Below the pieces are notes generated by a model, which searched no databases, was not told where the DNA came from, and saw only the letters and a list, made by a program, of their open reading frames with translations. Made by a program: the position numbers and the translations under genes. Positions 48,866 through 59,174 of a stretch of 64,000 nt of DNA are shown one piece after another; position 1 is the first letter of the stretch; each line of letters starts with the position of its first letter. This DNA comes from Pyrinomonadaceae bacterium (lineage in GTDB: Bacteria; Acidobacteriota; Blastocatellia; Pyrinomonadales; Pyrinomonadaceae), in the NCBI GenBank assembly GCA_026129865.1, contig JAHCHG010000001.1:310001-374000 (forward strand). Direction: 5' to 3'.

Positions 48866-50866
48866 ATGGCAAGAAAACGAAAAACAGCTGGAGAAAAACC
48901 CTCTCCGCCGCAGAATAAAACCGAAACAGCACGGGACGATGGCGGCAGAACCCTGAATTTGCCGGTCAATAGGTCGAAATATCCGGTTTTCGCAGCGCTT
49001 GCAGTACTTTGTTTGATCATTTATGCCCAGGTTTACAGTTTTGATTTCATAAATATCGACGACGACCAGTATGTTTATGAAAATTCGTTCGTTGCAGGCG
49101 GATTGAAACTTGCCAATGCAGTTTGGGCGTTTACCGCGTTTCATTCTTCAAACTGGCATCCGCTGACATGGATCTCGCACCAGGTCGATTCTTCTCTTTT
49201 TGGATTAAATGCCGGCGCTCATCATTTGATGAACGTGTTGTTTCATGCGGTCAATTCGTGTCTATTATTTGTCGTCGTAAAAAAATTGACCGGTGCTTTC
49301 TGGAGAAGTGCGCTTGTTGCCGCCATATTCGCCGTCCATCCCGCACATGTCGAATCCGTCGCCTGGATCGCCGAGCGAAAAGATGTTTTGAGTACTTTGT
49401 TTTGGCTGTTGTCCGCGTATTTTTATATCGGCTACGCACGCGATACTTGGCGAAAGAATTCTTTATGGATATCGCTCATATTTTTTGCGTTTGGGCTGAT
49501 GGCAAAACCGATGCTGGTCACATTGCCGTTTACATTTATTCTTTTGGATTACTGGGCGCTTGAAAGATTTGAGAAATGGAACGCAGCGAATCTTTTGCCG
49601 CTGATGAAGGAAAAACTTCCATTCTTTGCGCTTTCGTTAATTTCCGCAGTGATAACGATTTTTGCGCAAAGTTCCAGCCGTGCAATCCAATCGTTCGAGC
49701 AAATCCCGCTTTCAGATCGGTTGGTGAATGCGCTGGTGTCTTACGCAAAGTACATCGCAATGCTGTTTTATCCGATGAATCTCGGCGTTTGGTATCCGTT
49801 TAAGAACGATCATTCAGTGGCGCAGATAGTCATCGCTTCAATCGTTGTTTTGGGCATCTCCGCCGTCGCCGTCCTGCAAATTTACAGAAGAAAGTATCTT
49901 TTTGTCGGCTGGTTCTGGTTTCTGGGAACACTCGTTCCTGTTATCGGCATTTTGCAGGTCGGCGGTCAATCGCTTGCCGACCGGTATACATATATTCCCT
50001 ACATCGGATTATCAATTGCCGTCGTCTGGCTCGCCGGTGAACTTTTCGAAAAGTATGATCTTAATAAGAATGCGGTCGCAGCGCTCTGCGGCGTCATAAT
50101 TGTACTTTTTACGGCACTGTCCTTTCGTCAGACTTCGTATTGGAAAGATAATGAAACGCTTTTTGCGCGAACGCTGGCGATAACCGAAAACAATTATTTT
50201 GTCGAACATAATCTGTGCATTGCGCTTGAAAAGAAAAACTTGCTCGATCAAGCCGAGGCGCTCTGCAATGCGTCGATAAAAAGCAATCCCAAGCTTGCGG
50301 ACAGCTACAACACGCTCGGGACGATATATCTGAAGCAAAACGATTTAAACGCGGCAGGTGAAAATTTCCGCAAAGCGATCGAAGTGGATGCGAATTTTGT
50401 ACTTGCTTATGCCAACCTCGCCATTTCGGAAACCAGATCGGGCAATATAGAACAAGCGGGTCGATATTTGGATCTCGCCATTGAAAAAGATGACCGCGGG
50501 TTCTTCGACGATCGAAAAAAATTCGATGCCTTTACGACGATCGGGCTTGAATCGCTTAAAAAACAGGATTATCCGACCGCGGAATCGTATTTGAAAAAAG
50601 CGCTTTCCATTGTCCCAAACGATCTGGACGCCCGGCGAAATCTTGCGATAGCGCTGCACTCGCAAAATAGATCTGATGAGGCAATAGACACTCTTCAAAA
50701 CGCGATCCGCGAGTTTCCTAATTCTGCAGAGGCATATAACAGTCTAGGTTTGATTTATGCGGAACAAAATAAAAAGCAGCCGGCGATCGAAATGTTTCAG
50801 CAAGCATTAAAGATAAACCCAAATTTTGCGCCTGCGAGGAATAATCTTTCGCGCATCGCGCGGTAA
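48866..50866 (+). CDS. TMTC-like multispanning membrane protein with C-terminal TPRs (copy 1)
   Basis: 666 residues. About ten membrane helices occupy 35-420, with the conserved loop NIDDDQYVYEN, SSNWHPLTWISHQ and FAVHPAHVESVAWIAERKDVLSTLFWL, as in TMTC/PMT-like glycosyltransferases. TPR repeats follow (YNTLGTIYLKQNDLNAAGENFRKAIEV...). The acceptor is unknown. Closely followed (3 bases) by a paralogue. Confidence 0.9.
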   Translation: MARKRKTAGEKPSPPQNKTETARDDGGRTLNLPVNRSKYPVFAALAVLCLIIYAQVYSFDFINIDDDQYVYENSFVAGGLKLANAVWAFTAFHSSNWHPLTWISHQVDSSLFGLNAGAHHLMNVLFHAVNSCLLFVVVKKLTGAFWRSALVAAIFAVHPAHVESVAWIAERKDVLSTLFWLLSAYFYIGYARDTWRKNSLWISLIFFAFGLMAKPMLVTLPFTFILLDYWALERFEKWNAANLLPLMKEKLPFFALSLISAVITIFAQSSSRAIQSFEQIPLSDRLVNALVSYAKYIAMLFYPMNLGVWYPFKNDHSVAQIVIASIVVLGISAVAVLQIYRRKYLFVGWFWFLGTLVPVIGILQVGGQSLADRYTYIPYIGLSIAVVWLAGELFEKYDLNKNAVAALCGVIIVLFTALSFRQTSYWKDNETLFARTLAITENNYFVEHNLCIALEKKNLLDQAEALCNASIKSNPKLADSYNTLGTIYLKQNDLNAAGENFRKAIEVDANFVLAYANLAISETRSGNIEQAGRYLDLAIEKDDRGFFDDRKKFDAFTTIGLESLKKQDYPTAESYLKKALSIVPNDLDARRNLAIALHSQNRSDEAIDTLQNAIREFPNSAEAYNSLGLIYAEQNKKQPAIEMFQQALKINPNFAPARNNLSRIAR

Positions 50867-50869
50867 AGA

Positions 50870-52804
50870 ATGGATAATAAATTTACAGCCTTCATCGAAC
50901 GAAACCGCAGGCAGATAATTCTGACGATTCTGGCGCTGCTTGTGTTAGCGGTCTACTGGCAGACAACAGGTCATGAATTTATAAACTTTGACGACAATAT
51001 CTATGTTTATGAAAACCCCGCCGTTGCGGGCGGTCTGACGCGCGAGAACGTTATCTGGGCGTTCACGCAGTTTCACTCGGCAAATTGGCATCCGCTGACA
51101 TGGATGTCGCATCAGCTTGACGTTTCGATGTTCGGTTTAAGAGCCGGATCGCACCACGCAACCAACGTTTTTCTGCATTTGGTAAACTCGATCCTGGCTT
51201 TTTTTGTTTTTGCAAAACTAACGGGTTCGGAATGGAAAAGCGCAATTCTCGCGGCGCTCTTTGCCGTTCACCCGGCGCATGTGGAATCTGTTGCCTGGGT
51301 CGCGGAAAGAAAAGACGTGCTTTCGACAATGTTCTGGCTGCTGTCCATGTGGGCGTATATCGCGTTCGCTCAGCGTCGGATGGCTTCGAAAGGTTCGGCT
51401 TTATTCTATATCGGTTCGATACTGCTGTTCGCACTTGGGTTAATGGCAAAACCGATGCTTGTAACGCTTCCTTTCGTGTTTTTATTACTGGATTTCTGGT
51501 CGCTGGAGCGGCTTAAAAAACTGGGCGATCTTCCCCGCTTGATCCTCGAGAAACTTCCCTTTTTCGTTCTTGCCGGTATTTCTTCTTATATTACGATCCT
51601 TGCACAGCGTTCCGGCGGCGCGGTTATGTCGCTCGAGCGGCTGCCGCTTTATGAACGATCCGCAAACGCCGCTGTCGCATATGTTCAATATCTGATAATG
51701 CTCGTTTATCCGGTCGATCTGAGCGTTTGGTATCCTTATGCTAAAAACATTTCGCCAGTTGAGATCGCGGGGGCACTGATCGTGCTTTTGGGAATTACGG
51801 CATTTTGCGTCTGGCAGATGAATCGGCGGAAATATCTGCTGATGGGATGGCTTTGGTTCGTCGGAACGCTTGTTCCCGTAATTGGTATCGTGCAGGTCGG
51901 TGTTCAGTCGCACGCCGACCGGTATACTTATGTTCCTTATTTTGGTTTATTTATCATGATCGTTTGGGGCGTTAGCGAACTTTTCAGCGATCGAGTGAAG
52001 ATCCCTTCGATGATTGCCGCGGCGGCGATAGCTATTTTCGCTGTGCTTTCGTTTAATCAGACCGCGCTCTGGAAAAATAATGAAACGCTTTATCGTCATT
52101 CCATTGCGGTTACCGACGGCAATTATTTGCTGATGCAGAATCTTTGTTTCGACCTAACACTGAAAGAAAGGCTGGACGAAGCTGAAATTCAATGCCGGAA
52201 CGCCATCGATGCCAATCCCGAATATGCCGAATCATACAATTCGCTCGGAATCATTCAAATAAAACGCCGCCAGTACCCGGACGCCGAACAAAATTTTCGC
52301 AAAGCAATAACGGCGCGACCGGATTTTGGAATGTACCGCGTGAATCTTGCAATTGCACTGACGAATCTCGGGAAACCGGCTGAAGCGGAAGAAAGCATGA
52401 AAGCGGCGGCGGCGACCGTTTCTTATCGCGAAAATCAGGAGATCTGGATCTCTGCGATCAAAGGCTTGGCAACGGCATATGCGGCGGAGAATAATTTATC
52501 GAAAGCGGAAGAAAATTTGAACAGGGCACTCAACATTTCGCCGCGGGATCTTGAAATACGCAAATCGCTCGCTGCTGTTTTGCTCGCGCAGAACAAACTT
52601 GAAACCGCGGAGCGGGAAATTAAGACCGTGCTCAGTCTCGATCCGAACCTGGCGGAAGCGCATAATCTTTACGGCGTAATCCTAATGAACCAGCAGCGCA
52701 GCAAGGAAGCAATTTCGGAATTTGAAAAGGCTTTGCAGATCGAACCAAATTCAATAACGGCACAAGAAAATTTAAAGGCATTAAAGGATGGTACAAAAAA
52801 ATGA
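50870..52804 (+). CDS. TMTC-like membrane protein with C-terminal TPRs (copy 2)
   Basis: 644 residues, the same architecture as the preceding gene, with matching blocks (NFDDNIYVYENPAVAGG, SANWHPLTWMSHQLD, FAVHPAHVESVAWVAERKDVLSTMFWLLS). It is a tandem duplicate that has diverged, since the TPR parts differ more than the membrane domain. The stop overlaps the amidase start (ATGA). Confidence 0.9.
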   Translation: MDNKFTAFIERNRRQIILTILALLVLAVYWQTTGHEFINFDDNIYVYENPAVAGGLTRENVIWAFTQFHSANWHPLTWMSHQLDVSMFGLRAGSHHATNVFLHLVNSILAFFVFAKLTGSEWKSAILAALFAVHPAHVESVAWVAERKDVLSTMFWLLSMWAYIAFAQRRMASKGSALFYIGSILLFALGLMAKPMLVTLPFVFLLLDFWSLERLKKLGDLPRLILEKLPFFVLAGISSYITILAQRSGGAVMSLERLPLYERSANAAVAYVQYLIMLVYPVDLSVWYPYAKNISPVEIAGALIVLLGITAFCVWQMNRRKYLLMGWLWFVGTLVPVIGIVQVGVQSHADRYTYVPYFGLFIMIVWGVSELFSDRVKIPSMIAAAAIAIFAVLSFNQTALWKNNETLYRHSIAVTDGNYLLMQNLCFDLTLKERLDEAEIQCRNAIDANPEYAESYNSLGIIQIKRRQYPDAEQNFRKAITARPDFGMYRVNLAIALTNLGKPAEAEESMKAAAATVSYRENQEIWISAIKGLATAYAAENNLSKAEENLNRALNISPRDLEIRKSLAAVLLAQNKLETAEREIKTVLSLDPNLAEAHNLYGVILMNQQRSKEAISEFEKALQIEPNSITAQENLKALKDGTKK

Positions 52805-54405
52805 GATTAAAACGCAGAGATTTTCTAAAAACGTCCGCGGTCGGCGGGATCGGGATTCTGGGGACAAAAATGACAAAAGGCAACGATAGAGACGCGGCAG
52901 ATCGATCTTCTGATTCGTTTGAGTTCGAAGAAAAAACCGTCATGGAACTTCAAGAGATGATGAAGTCGGGAAAATTGACGTCAAGACAATTAACTCAAGC
53001 CTACATCGACCGTATCAAGACGATCGACGGGAAGATAAATTCCGTCCTCGAGATCAATCCCGATGCTCTGAATCTCGCGGAAAACCTAGATAAAGAGCGC
53101 AAAAACGGTAAAATTCGCGGAATGATGCACGGGATCCCGGTTTTGCTGAAAGATAACATCGACACCGCCGATAAAATGAAAACGACGGCGGGCAGCCTCG
53201 CTCTTTTGGACGCACCGGTGCCGAAACAGGACGCATTTATCGTTTCGCAGCTGAGAAAAGCCGGCGCAGTGATCCTGGGCAAAACGAATTTGTCGGAATG
53301 GGCAAATTTTAGGTCGGACAATTCTTCGAGCGGCTGGTCCGGTCGCGGCGGACAGACAAGAAATCCTTATATTTTAGACCGCAGTCCGTGCGGATCGTCT
53401 TCGGGATCCGGCGCAGCGATCGCCGCAAATCTTTCGGCAGTCGCGGTTGGAACGGAAACGGACGGCTCGGTCGTTTGTCCTTCATCCATTAACGGTATTG
53501 TCGGCATTAAACCGACTCTGGGACTCGTTTCCCGCAGCGGTATAATACCAATCGCGCATAGTCAGGACACCGCCGGACCGATGACCCGCACCGTTTCCGA
53601 CGCCGCTGTTCTATTGAACGCGATGACCGGCGAAGACAAGTCCGACAACATAACCTCGCAATTCAAAACCAAGGGCTCGGCGGATTATACAAAGTTTTTG
53701 GACAAGAACGGATTAAAGGGCGCAAAGATCGGCGTTGTGCGGCAGTACTTCGGACGCAACGCAAAGGTCGATGAATTGATGGAGCAGAATATTTCGATCC
53801 TAAAACGCGAAGGCGCTGAAATAATCGACGTACAGATTCCGACGCTCCGCCAGTTCGGCGATGCGGAGTTTGAAGTGCTCCTTTACGAATTTAAAGCCGA
53901 TTTGAACAAATATCTTTCAAACCGAGGCGGAAAAATTAGATCGCTTCAGGATGTTATTGATTTTAATGAAGCAAATAAGGACAAGGAAATGCATTATTTT
54001 GGACAGGATATCCTGCTCAAGGCGCAGCAGAAGAACGATCTGGACGACCGGGAATATCGTCTGGCGCTGCTGCAAAGTAAGGTTTTGACGCAGGACAAAG
54101 GTATTGACTCGGTGATGGACAAAAACAAGCTGGACGCGCTCGTCGCGCCTTCGAACGCGCAGTCCTGGATGATCGATCTGATAAACGGAGATTCTCCGGC
54201 AAACTATGTTTCAAGCTCATCGATGCCTGCAGTTTCGGGTTATCCGAACATAACCGTACCGGCGGGATTTATCAGCGAATTGCCGATCGGAATATCATTT
54301 TTCGGAAAAGCGTTTACGGAACCGACGCTGATCAAGATCGCATACGCGTTCGAACAGGCGACGAAAGCGAGGAAAAAACCGAAGTTTTTGGAAACATTCA
54401 ATTAA
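52801..54405 (+). CDS. Tat-exported amidase (amidase signature family)
   Basis: 534 residues. N-terminal RRDFLKTSAVGGIG is a Tat signal. The amidase-signature domain has LLKDNIDTADKM (catalytic Lys), GSSSGSGAAIAANLSAVAVGTETDGSVVCPSS (Ser) and typical glycine-rich loop. GatA-like in fold, but the export signal argues against a tRNA-amidotransferase role. Coupled to the TMTC copy 2 by a 4-base overlap. Confidence 0.93.
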   Translation: MRLKRRDFLKTSAVGGIGILGTKMTKGNDRDAADRSSDSFEFEEKTVMELQEMMKSGKLTSRQLTQAYIDRIKTIDGKINSVLEINPDALNLAENLDKERKNGKIRGMMHGIPVLLKDNIDTADKMKTTAGSLALLDAPVPKQDAFIVSQLRKAGAVILGKTNLSEWANFRSDNSSSGWSGRGGQTRNPYILDRSPCGSSSGSGAAIAANLSAVAVGTETDGSVVCPSSINGIVGIKPTLGLVSRSGIIPIAHSQDTAGPMTRTVSDAAVLLNAMTGEDKSDNITSQFKTKGSADYTKFLDKNGLKGAKIGVVRQYFGRNAKVDELMEQNISILKREGAEIIDVQIPTLRQFGDAEFEVLLYEFKADLNKYLSNRGGKIRSLQDVIDFNEANKDKEMHYFGQDILLKAQQKNDLDDREYRLALLQSKVLTQDKGIDSVMDKNKLDALVAPSNAQSWMIDLINGDSPANYVSSSSMPAVSGYPNITVPAGFISELPIGISFFGKAFTEPTLIKIAYAFEQATKARKKPKFLETFN

Positions 54406-54460
54406 CAAAAGGAGATTTTGCGGTAGATTGAGAGCCGCCCGCTTACGCCCGCGGTTCTGA

Positions 54461-55474
54461 CTAAAAAACGCCTTCTCCAAGGAAGTTTTCGCGAAGATAA
54501 CGTATCGTATCCATCAAAGTCTCCTGCGGATCGCGGGTTTCGAATCCGAGTTCTTCGACGGCTTTATCGGAATCGAAATACCAGAAATGCTCGCCCATCT
54601 CGACTTCTGACGCTTCGAAAGGCGCCGGCTTGTTCCGGTGTTTATAGAACGAATCGATAAGATTGGAACCGAAAACCGCGACCGATTTAGGAACGCTGAG
54701 CATCGGCGCGGAAACGCCGGAAAGCCTTTCGAGCCGCGCAAAAAACTCCTTGACCGTCCAGTTTACCGCGCCCAAAAGATATCGTTCCCGGTGTCTTCCG
54801 CGATCGAGCGCGTTCATAAACGCTTTTGACGCATCGCGGGCGTCAACAAAATTCAAACCGCCTGTTGGCGTGATCGGCAGCTTTTTCGCCATGAAATCAA
54901 GAACGACCTTAGTCGAACTAAGACGTTCGTCGCCGCTTCCCAAAAGAAGAGAAGGATTAAGAATAACGAGCCGGTCGCCGTCATCTTTGTAAATTCCGAG
55001 CGCAGTCTTTTCCTGATAATATTTCGAAGCGTAATAAGCCCATTTCATCAGGATATCGACCGGCTGCGGATAATTCTCATCTGTAATTTCGCCGTCTTCG
55101 GTGATCGCACTGGTCCCGCTGGACGAGGCGAGAATGAAGTTTTTAACTTTATTTTCCTTAGCGGCTTCGCACAATAGCCGCGTGCCTTCGACATGAATCT
55201 TGTTCATCTGCGCCGCGCCGTCATAAGCGAACGACACCTTGCCCGCAAGATGATAAACGGCTTCACAATTTTTCGTCGCCGCCGCGACATCTTCCTTTTT
55301 CGTTACCGAACCCGCAAACGGTTCGACACCCGAATCGGTCATCCATTCGGGAACGGACGAAGCCATAACGCGAAGATTCTTTGCGCCATTATCGAGGAAA
55401 TCCTTAACCAGATGCGTTCCCAGAAAACCCGTCCCGCCGGTAATTAAAATTTTCTTGTCCGATTTCTTTGCCAT
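54461..55474 (-). CDS. NAD-dependent epimerase/dehydratase family protein
   Basis: 337 residues from ATG 55474. Rossmann GGTGFLGTHLV at about 12-22, and the YYASKYYQE stretch supplies the YxxxK catalytic pair. Extended-SDR family; dihydroflavonol-4-reductase-like relatives act on varied substrates. The M16 peptidase gene is upstream on the same strand, about 200 bases away. Confidence 0.9.
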   Translation of the reverse strand: MAKKSDKKILITGGTGFLGTHLVKDFLDNGAKNLRVMASSVPEWMTDSGVEPFAGSVTKKEDVAAATKNCEAVYHLAGKVSFAYDGAAQMNKIHVEGTRLLCEAAKENKVKNFILASSSGTSAITEDGEITDENYPQPVDILMKWAYYASKYYQEKTALGIYKDDGDRLVILNPSLLLGSGDERLSSTKVVLDFMAKKLPITPTGGLNFVDARDASKAFMNALDRGRHRERYLLGAVNWTVKEFFARLERLSGVSAPMLSVPKSVAVFGSNLIDSFYKHRNKPAPFEASEVEMGEHFWYFDSDKAVEELGFETRDPQETLMDTIRYLRENFLGEGVF

Positions 55475-55571
55475 CAATCTAAATCTATCTTAAATATCTA
55501 TCGAAAGAAAAGCGGCGCGGCTTTTCAACGCGATTCTTACGCACAGTTTTAACCTTGCAAAAATATTTATT

Positions 55572-55664
55572 CGGAATAAGTGGGAAGGGATAAGTGATAG
55601 GTGAAAAGTTTTACTATCTAAAATTCCCTTTTCACTTTACCCTTATCCCTTTTCCCTTACTCCG
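55572..55664. repeat. GGGATAAG-type inverted repeat
   Basis: The left arm (55572-55608, CGGAATAAG...GGTGAAAAG) and right arm (55628-55664, its complement) match at 29 of 37 positions by hand alignment, with a 19-base loop. It lies between the M16 peptidase stop and the epimerase. Confidence 0.6.
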
Positions 55665-55681
55665 AAAAACCCGGTACAAAT

Positions 55682-58504
55682 TTATTTATTTATCAAAACG
55701 GGTTCGCCAAAACCGAGTTCCTTCAAACGCGGCAGCTGGGTTTTCGCGTCGCCGACGACTAGCCAGTACATTTTGCCGGAATCCAGGTATTTGCCGGCGA
55801 GGGTTTTTATTCGGTCGATGGTCATTTCGTTGACTATCTTTTCCCGACCTTTGACATAATCATATTTCCAGCCGAATTTGCTGATATTTTCGAGCATATT
55901 TAGTTTTGCAAACGCTGTTTCAAAAGCGCGTGCGTTGCTTTTGATCAAAAAGCTTTTCGTTGTGTCCAGGTCGCCGGCGGAGTAGTTTTTTCCGTAATCG
56001 TCCAGGATCTCTTTGATCAATTGCAGGGATTCGAGCGTTACGTTCGACCGAACGCCGCTTGAGATCGCAAATGCGCCGGGCGATCTTGTTCCCTCGAAGC
56101 CGGAACGGATGCCATATGTATATCCTTTGCCCTCGCGAAGCTGCTGTGTCAATTGCGATGCAAAACCACCGCCGCCAAGAATGTAATTCATCACGACAGC
56201 CGGATAAAAATCTTTGTCCGTAGCCGCGAGCGCAGGATATCCGAGCCGTAAGACCGATTGTTTTGCATCGGGAACGTCATAGAAATAGACGACCGATTTT
56301 TCCGGCGGTTTGGGCGTTTCGAGCTGCGGTATTTCAACCCTTCGCGAATTCCATTTTTTATTAAGATCCTCCAGAGGTTTTGTTACGGACGCTTTATCGA
56401 GCGCTCCGACAACATGCATCCGGGCAACGGATGGCGAAAGATTCTTTTCATAAAACGCCTTCAGATCATCCATGGTGATCGAATTAACGGACTCGACCGT
56501 ACCCAAAATGTTCTTCGACCGAATGTCGTCCTTGCCGTATATCAGCCGGTTAAAATTGTTCAGCGCCAGCGCGTTCGGATTTGCTTCCTGCTGTCGAATC
56601 TGGCTGATCGTACTTTGTTTTGCGAGTTCGAATTCTTTCGCGTCCCAGCGCGGTTCGAGCAGGATTTCCTCAACCAGGTCAAGCGTCGCCTGGTAATTTC
56701 GCGAAAGCGTGTTTACGCGAAGTCGGATATCTTCCGTATCGGCACTGACGTTTATTGTCGCACCAAGAAGTTTTATAGCATCTTCGAGTTCCTGAGGCGT
56801 CCGATTTTTCGTCCCTTGAGTCATCATCTGCGCCAGCAGATTCGCGACGCCAACCTTTTTCGGATCTTCCAGCAGCTGACCGCCGTCGATAACGATTTCA
56901 AACGTCGCGAGCGGCACTTCGCGATTCTCGATACCGTAAACGCGCATTCCGTTTTTCAGGGTTTGCTCCCAAATGGCAGGGATCTTCACCGCCGGAGTTT
57001 CGCCATACGGAGGTTCCTTTGACCGGTCAAAAGTTGAAGGAGTTTTTTCATACTCGGCGTTCACTTCAGGATCGACGTCTTCTTCAGCACCCTGAACGAT
57101 CTTTTCTTCTGCTACCTCTGCCATTTTCGAACCTTCGAGCGCCAGTTCCTTTTGACCTTTCGGAACGAAACTCGCAGCAACGTAAGTTTTTCCTTTGATA
57201 TATTTTTCGTAAACGCGTTTAACGTCCGCCGGAGTTACCGCGAGAATATTTTTGATCTCGGTTTCGATGCAGCCGGGATCGCCGGTCAAATAATTGCACT
57301 GTGCCAGCTGAGCGCCTTTGCCCAAAACGCTTGAAAGCGAGCTGTAAAACTGCGTTTCCTGTCCTGCCTTAATTCGATTGAGATCGGTTTCGGAAATGCC
57401 CTCTTTTTCAAATTTTGCGAACGCTTCGTTGACAGCCGACGCAACCGTGTCAAGATCTTTTCCTTGAAATGCACGAACCTGAAGCATGACCTGTCCCGCG
57501 AGCTCCGAGGAGTAATTGAACATTTCCGCGGTTGGCGCAAGCTTTTTCTCCTCGACCACAACCTTATAAAGCGGAGCGCTTTTACCTTCCGAAAGATAGG
57601 TCGTTAAATAATCTAACGCATATGAATCGGGATGAAACTGTTCTACGCCGACCCATGCAAGGGTCAGTTCCGGCAGCCGCGCAAAGTTGTCTTCGTGATA
57701 AAGTTTAACGGTTTCTTTCAATAAACCCGATCGCTTTTCGAGCGGCTTGACCTCTTCGCCGCGCTTGATCTCGCCAAAATATTTTTCAACCCATTTTTTC
57801 GCTTGAACCGGATCGAAATCTCCGGTAATGATCAGTGAAACATTATTCGGGACATACCATCGGCGGAAAAATTCCTTCACGTCGGACAGAGTCGCGTTTT
57901 GCAGATCTTCGAGCGACCCGATGACCTGCCAGTTGTACGGGTGATCTTTCGGATAAAGATTTTTATCGATCACGTAAAACGTGTGTCCATAGGGATTATT
58001 GTCATAGCTCTGGCGCTTTTCGTTCTTCACGACCTGTTTTTCTTTCGCCAGAACAGGTTCGGTAACGGTATTGATAAACCAGCCGAGCTTGTCGGCTTCT
58101 GCCCAGATCATTTTTTCCAAAGCATCCTTCGGAACCGTCTGTAGATAATTTGTCCGATCGCGCGAGGTCGAACCGTTCGCGCCCGAACCGCCGATGCGAG
58201 CCGTCATCTTATCGAGTCCGCCTTTTCCCAAATTTTCCGATTCAAGAAATAAAAGATGCTCAAAAAGATGTGCAAATCCCGTTCGTCCTTCTTTTTCGCG
58301 CGCCGAACCGACATGCGCCGTCAAATTAACCGCGACGACCGGATCGCTGCGGTCGATGTGAAAAATAACATCCAATCCATTCGACAGAGTGAATTTTTCA
58401 TACTCGACCTTAAACGAAGGCGAACCTGCATTTTTCTGCGCAAAAACGCCGAGCGAAGAGATTAAAAGACAAGAAACGACAAGAAACGTTTTAATAAAAT
58501 TCAT
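55682..58504 (-). CDS. M16 family metallopeptidase (insulinase-like), two-domain
   Basis: 940 residues with a signal peptide (TFLVVSCLLISSLGVFA). The first M16 domain has HLFEHLLFLES (HxxEH) and, downstream, the typical E-rich helix. The C-terminal half repeats the fold without a second HxxEH, as usual for pitrilysin-type pairs. Probably periplasmic. Confidence 0.93.
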   Translation of the reverse strand: MNFIKTFLVVSCLLISSLGVFAQKNAGSPSFKVEYEKFTLSNGLDVIFHIDRSDPVVAVNLTAHVGSAREKEGRTGFAHLFEHLLFLESENLGKGGLDKMTARIGGSGANGSTSRDRTNYLQTVPKDALEKMIWAEADKLGWFINTVTEPVLAKEKQVVKNEKRQSYDNNPYGHTFYVIDKNLYPKDHPYNWQVIGSLEDLQNATLSDVKEFFRRWYVPNNVSLIITGDFDPVQAKKWVEKYFGEIKRGEEVKPLEKRSGLLKETVKLYHEDNFARLPELTLAWVGVEQFHPDSYALDYLTTYLSEGKSAPLYKVVVEEKKLAPTAEMFNYSSELAGQVMLQVRAFQGKDLDTVASAVNEAFAKFEKEGISETDLNRIKAGQETQFYSSLSSVLGKGAQLAQCNYLTGDPGCIETEIKNILAVTPADVKRVYEKYIKGKTYVAASFVPKGQKELALEGSKMAEVAEEKIVQGAEEDVDPEVNAEYEKTPSTFDRSKEPPYGETPAVKIPAIWEQTLKNGMRVYGIENREVPLATFEIVIDGGQLLEDPKKVGVANLLAQMMTQGTKNRTPQELEDAIKLLGATINVSADTEDIRLRVNTLSRNYQATLDLVEEILLEPRWDAKEFELAKQSTISQIRQQEANPNALALNNFNRLIYGKDDIRSKNILGTVESVNSITMDDLKAFYEKNLSPSVARMHVVGALDKASVTKPLEDLNKKWNSRRVEIPQLETPKPPEKSVVYFYDVPDAKQSVLRLGYPALAATDKDFYPAVVMNYILGGGGFASQLTQQLREGKGYTYGIRSGFEGTRSPGAFAISSGVRSNVTLESLQLIKEILDDYGKNYSAGDLDTTKSFLIKSNARAFETAFAKLNMLENISKFGWKYDYVKGREKIVNEMTIDRIKTLAGKYLDSGKMYWLVVGDAKTQLPRLKELGFGEPVLINK

Positions 58505-58569
58505 AATGACAGTAAAAGTTAAGATTCTTTAGATATTGGGTTTACGGAGAAACTTAGATAATTAGTTTC

Positions 58570-58592
58570 AAAAGTTGAATGCAACTTTGTAT
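58570..58592 (-). terminator. Possible terminator of the DUF4265 gene
   Basis: AAAGTTG (58571-58577) pairs with CAACTTT (58582-58588), loop AATG. It lies just beyond the stop of the gene ending at 58606. Short stem, so moderate support only. Confidence 0.4.
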
Positions 58593-58605
58593 ACAAATTT
58601 ACAAT

Positions 58606-59082
58606 TCATTCCGAAGAACTGTCGAAATCGTTTGGATTTTCCGATTCACACGTTTCAAAATCCAACACGCCGTTTTGTTCAAGTTCGGTCAATCTGTCAT
58701 ATACCGCATCATAATTGCCATCAGGTTCAATTCCAACAGCAACATAGATTTCGTCAGATCTCTCAATTTCGACCCTATACTGCTTCAATTCTTCAAAAAG
58801 TTCTTCCTGATTTGATTCATCAAAACCATCAAAAAAACAAATTCTTAAAGTGCTAAAACCGCTTGGTTTAATGACTTCTAATACATGTGGTTTTAATTGT
58901 TGGTTGCTTGAATCAACCTTTACAACATCAAGATAATTCAAACCATATGCGAAAAAAGGGATGTTGTGGATTTCGTATAGATCATCGCCGAGAGGCTTTG
59001 CCCAAAGAGATTCGCCGCCAGTCGCCCAATGATTTGGCAAATCTACATATACTTTTTCTAATTCTTCAAGCTTTTGGCTCAT
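58606..59082 (-). CDS. DUF4265 domain-containing protein
   Basis: 158 residues. The family pattern NHWATGGESLWAKPLGDDLYEIHNIPFFAYGLNYLDVV is clear. Soluble, acidic C-terminal tail. The function of DUF4265 is unknown; members are frequent in immunity/toxin-neighbour contexts in my recollection, but that is not evident here beyond the adjacent TA genes. Confidence 0.85.
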   Translation of the reverse strand: MSQKLEELEKVYVDLPNHWATGGESLWAKPLGDDLYEIHNIPFFAYGLNYLDVVKVDSSNQQLKPHVLEVIKPSGFSTLRICFFDGFDESNQEELFEELKQYRVEIERSDEIYVAVGIEPDGNYDAVYDRLTELEQNGVLDFETCESENPNDFDSSSE

Positions 59083-59088
59083 TAATTT

Positions 59089-59169
59089 TACTCATCAATT
59101 ATCGAGCCTTGTTTGCGATTTTCCCGGCGTTCGGCTCTCATTTTTTCTGGCGGTGGCGGGCATCAAATC
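59089..59169 (-). repeat. Direct-repeat copy of the 3' end of the megagene
   Basis: This stretch resembles 59831-59911, the last ~80 bases of the megagene. Shared blocks include TACTCATCAAT, TTGTTTGCGA and ATTTTTT; the rest is diverged. Read on the minus strand it gives RAERRENRKQGSIIDE against KAERRKTRKQEPVIDE at the gene's C-terminus. The repeats are 742 bases apart and flank the PIN toxin/antitoxin pair. Confidence 0.65.
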
Positions 59170-59174
59170 ACATT

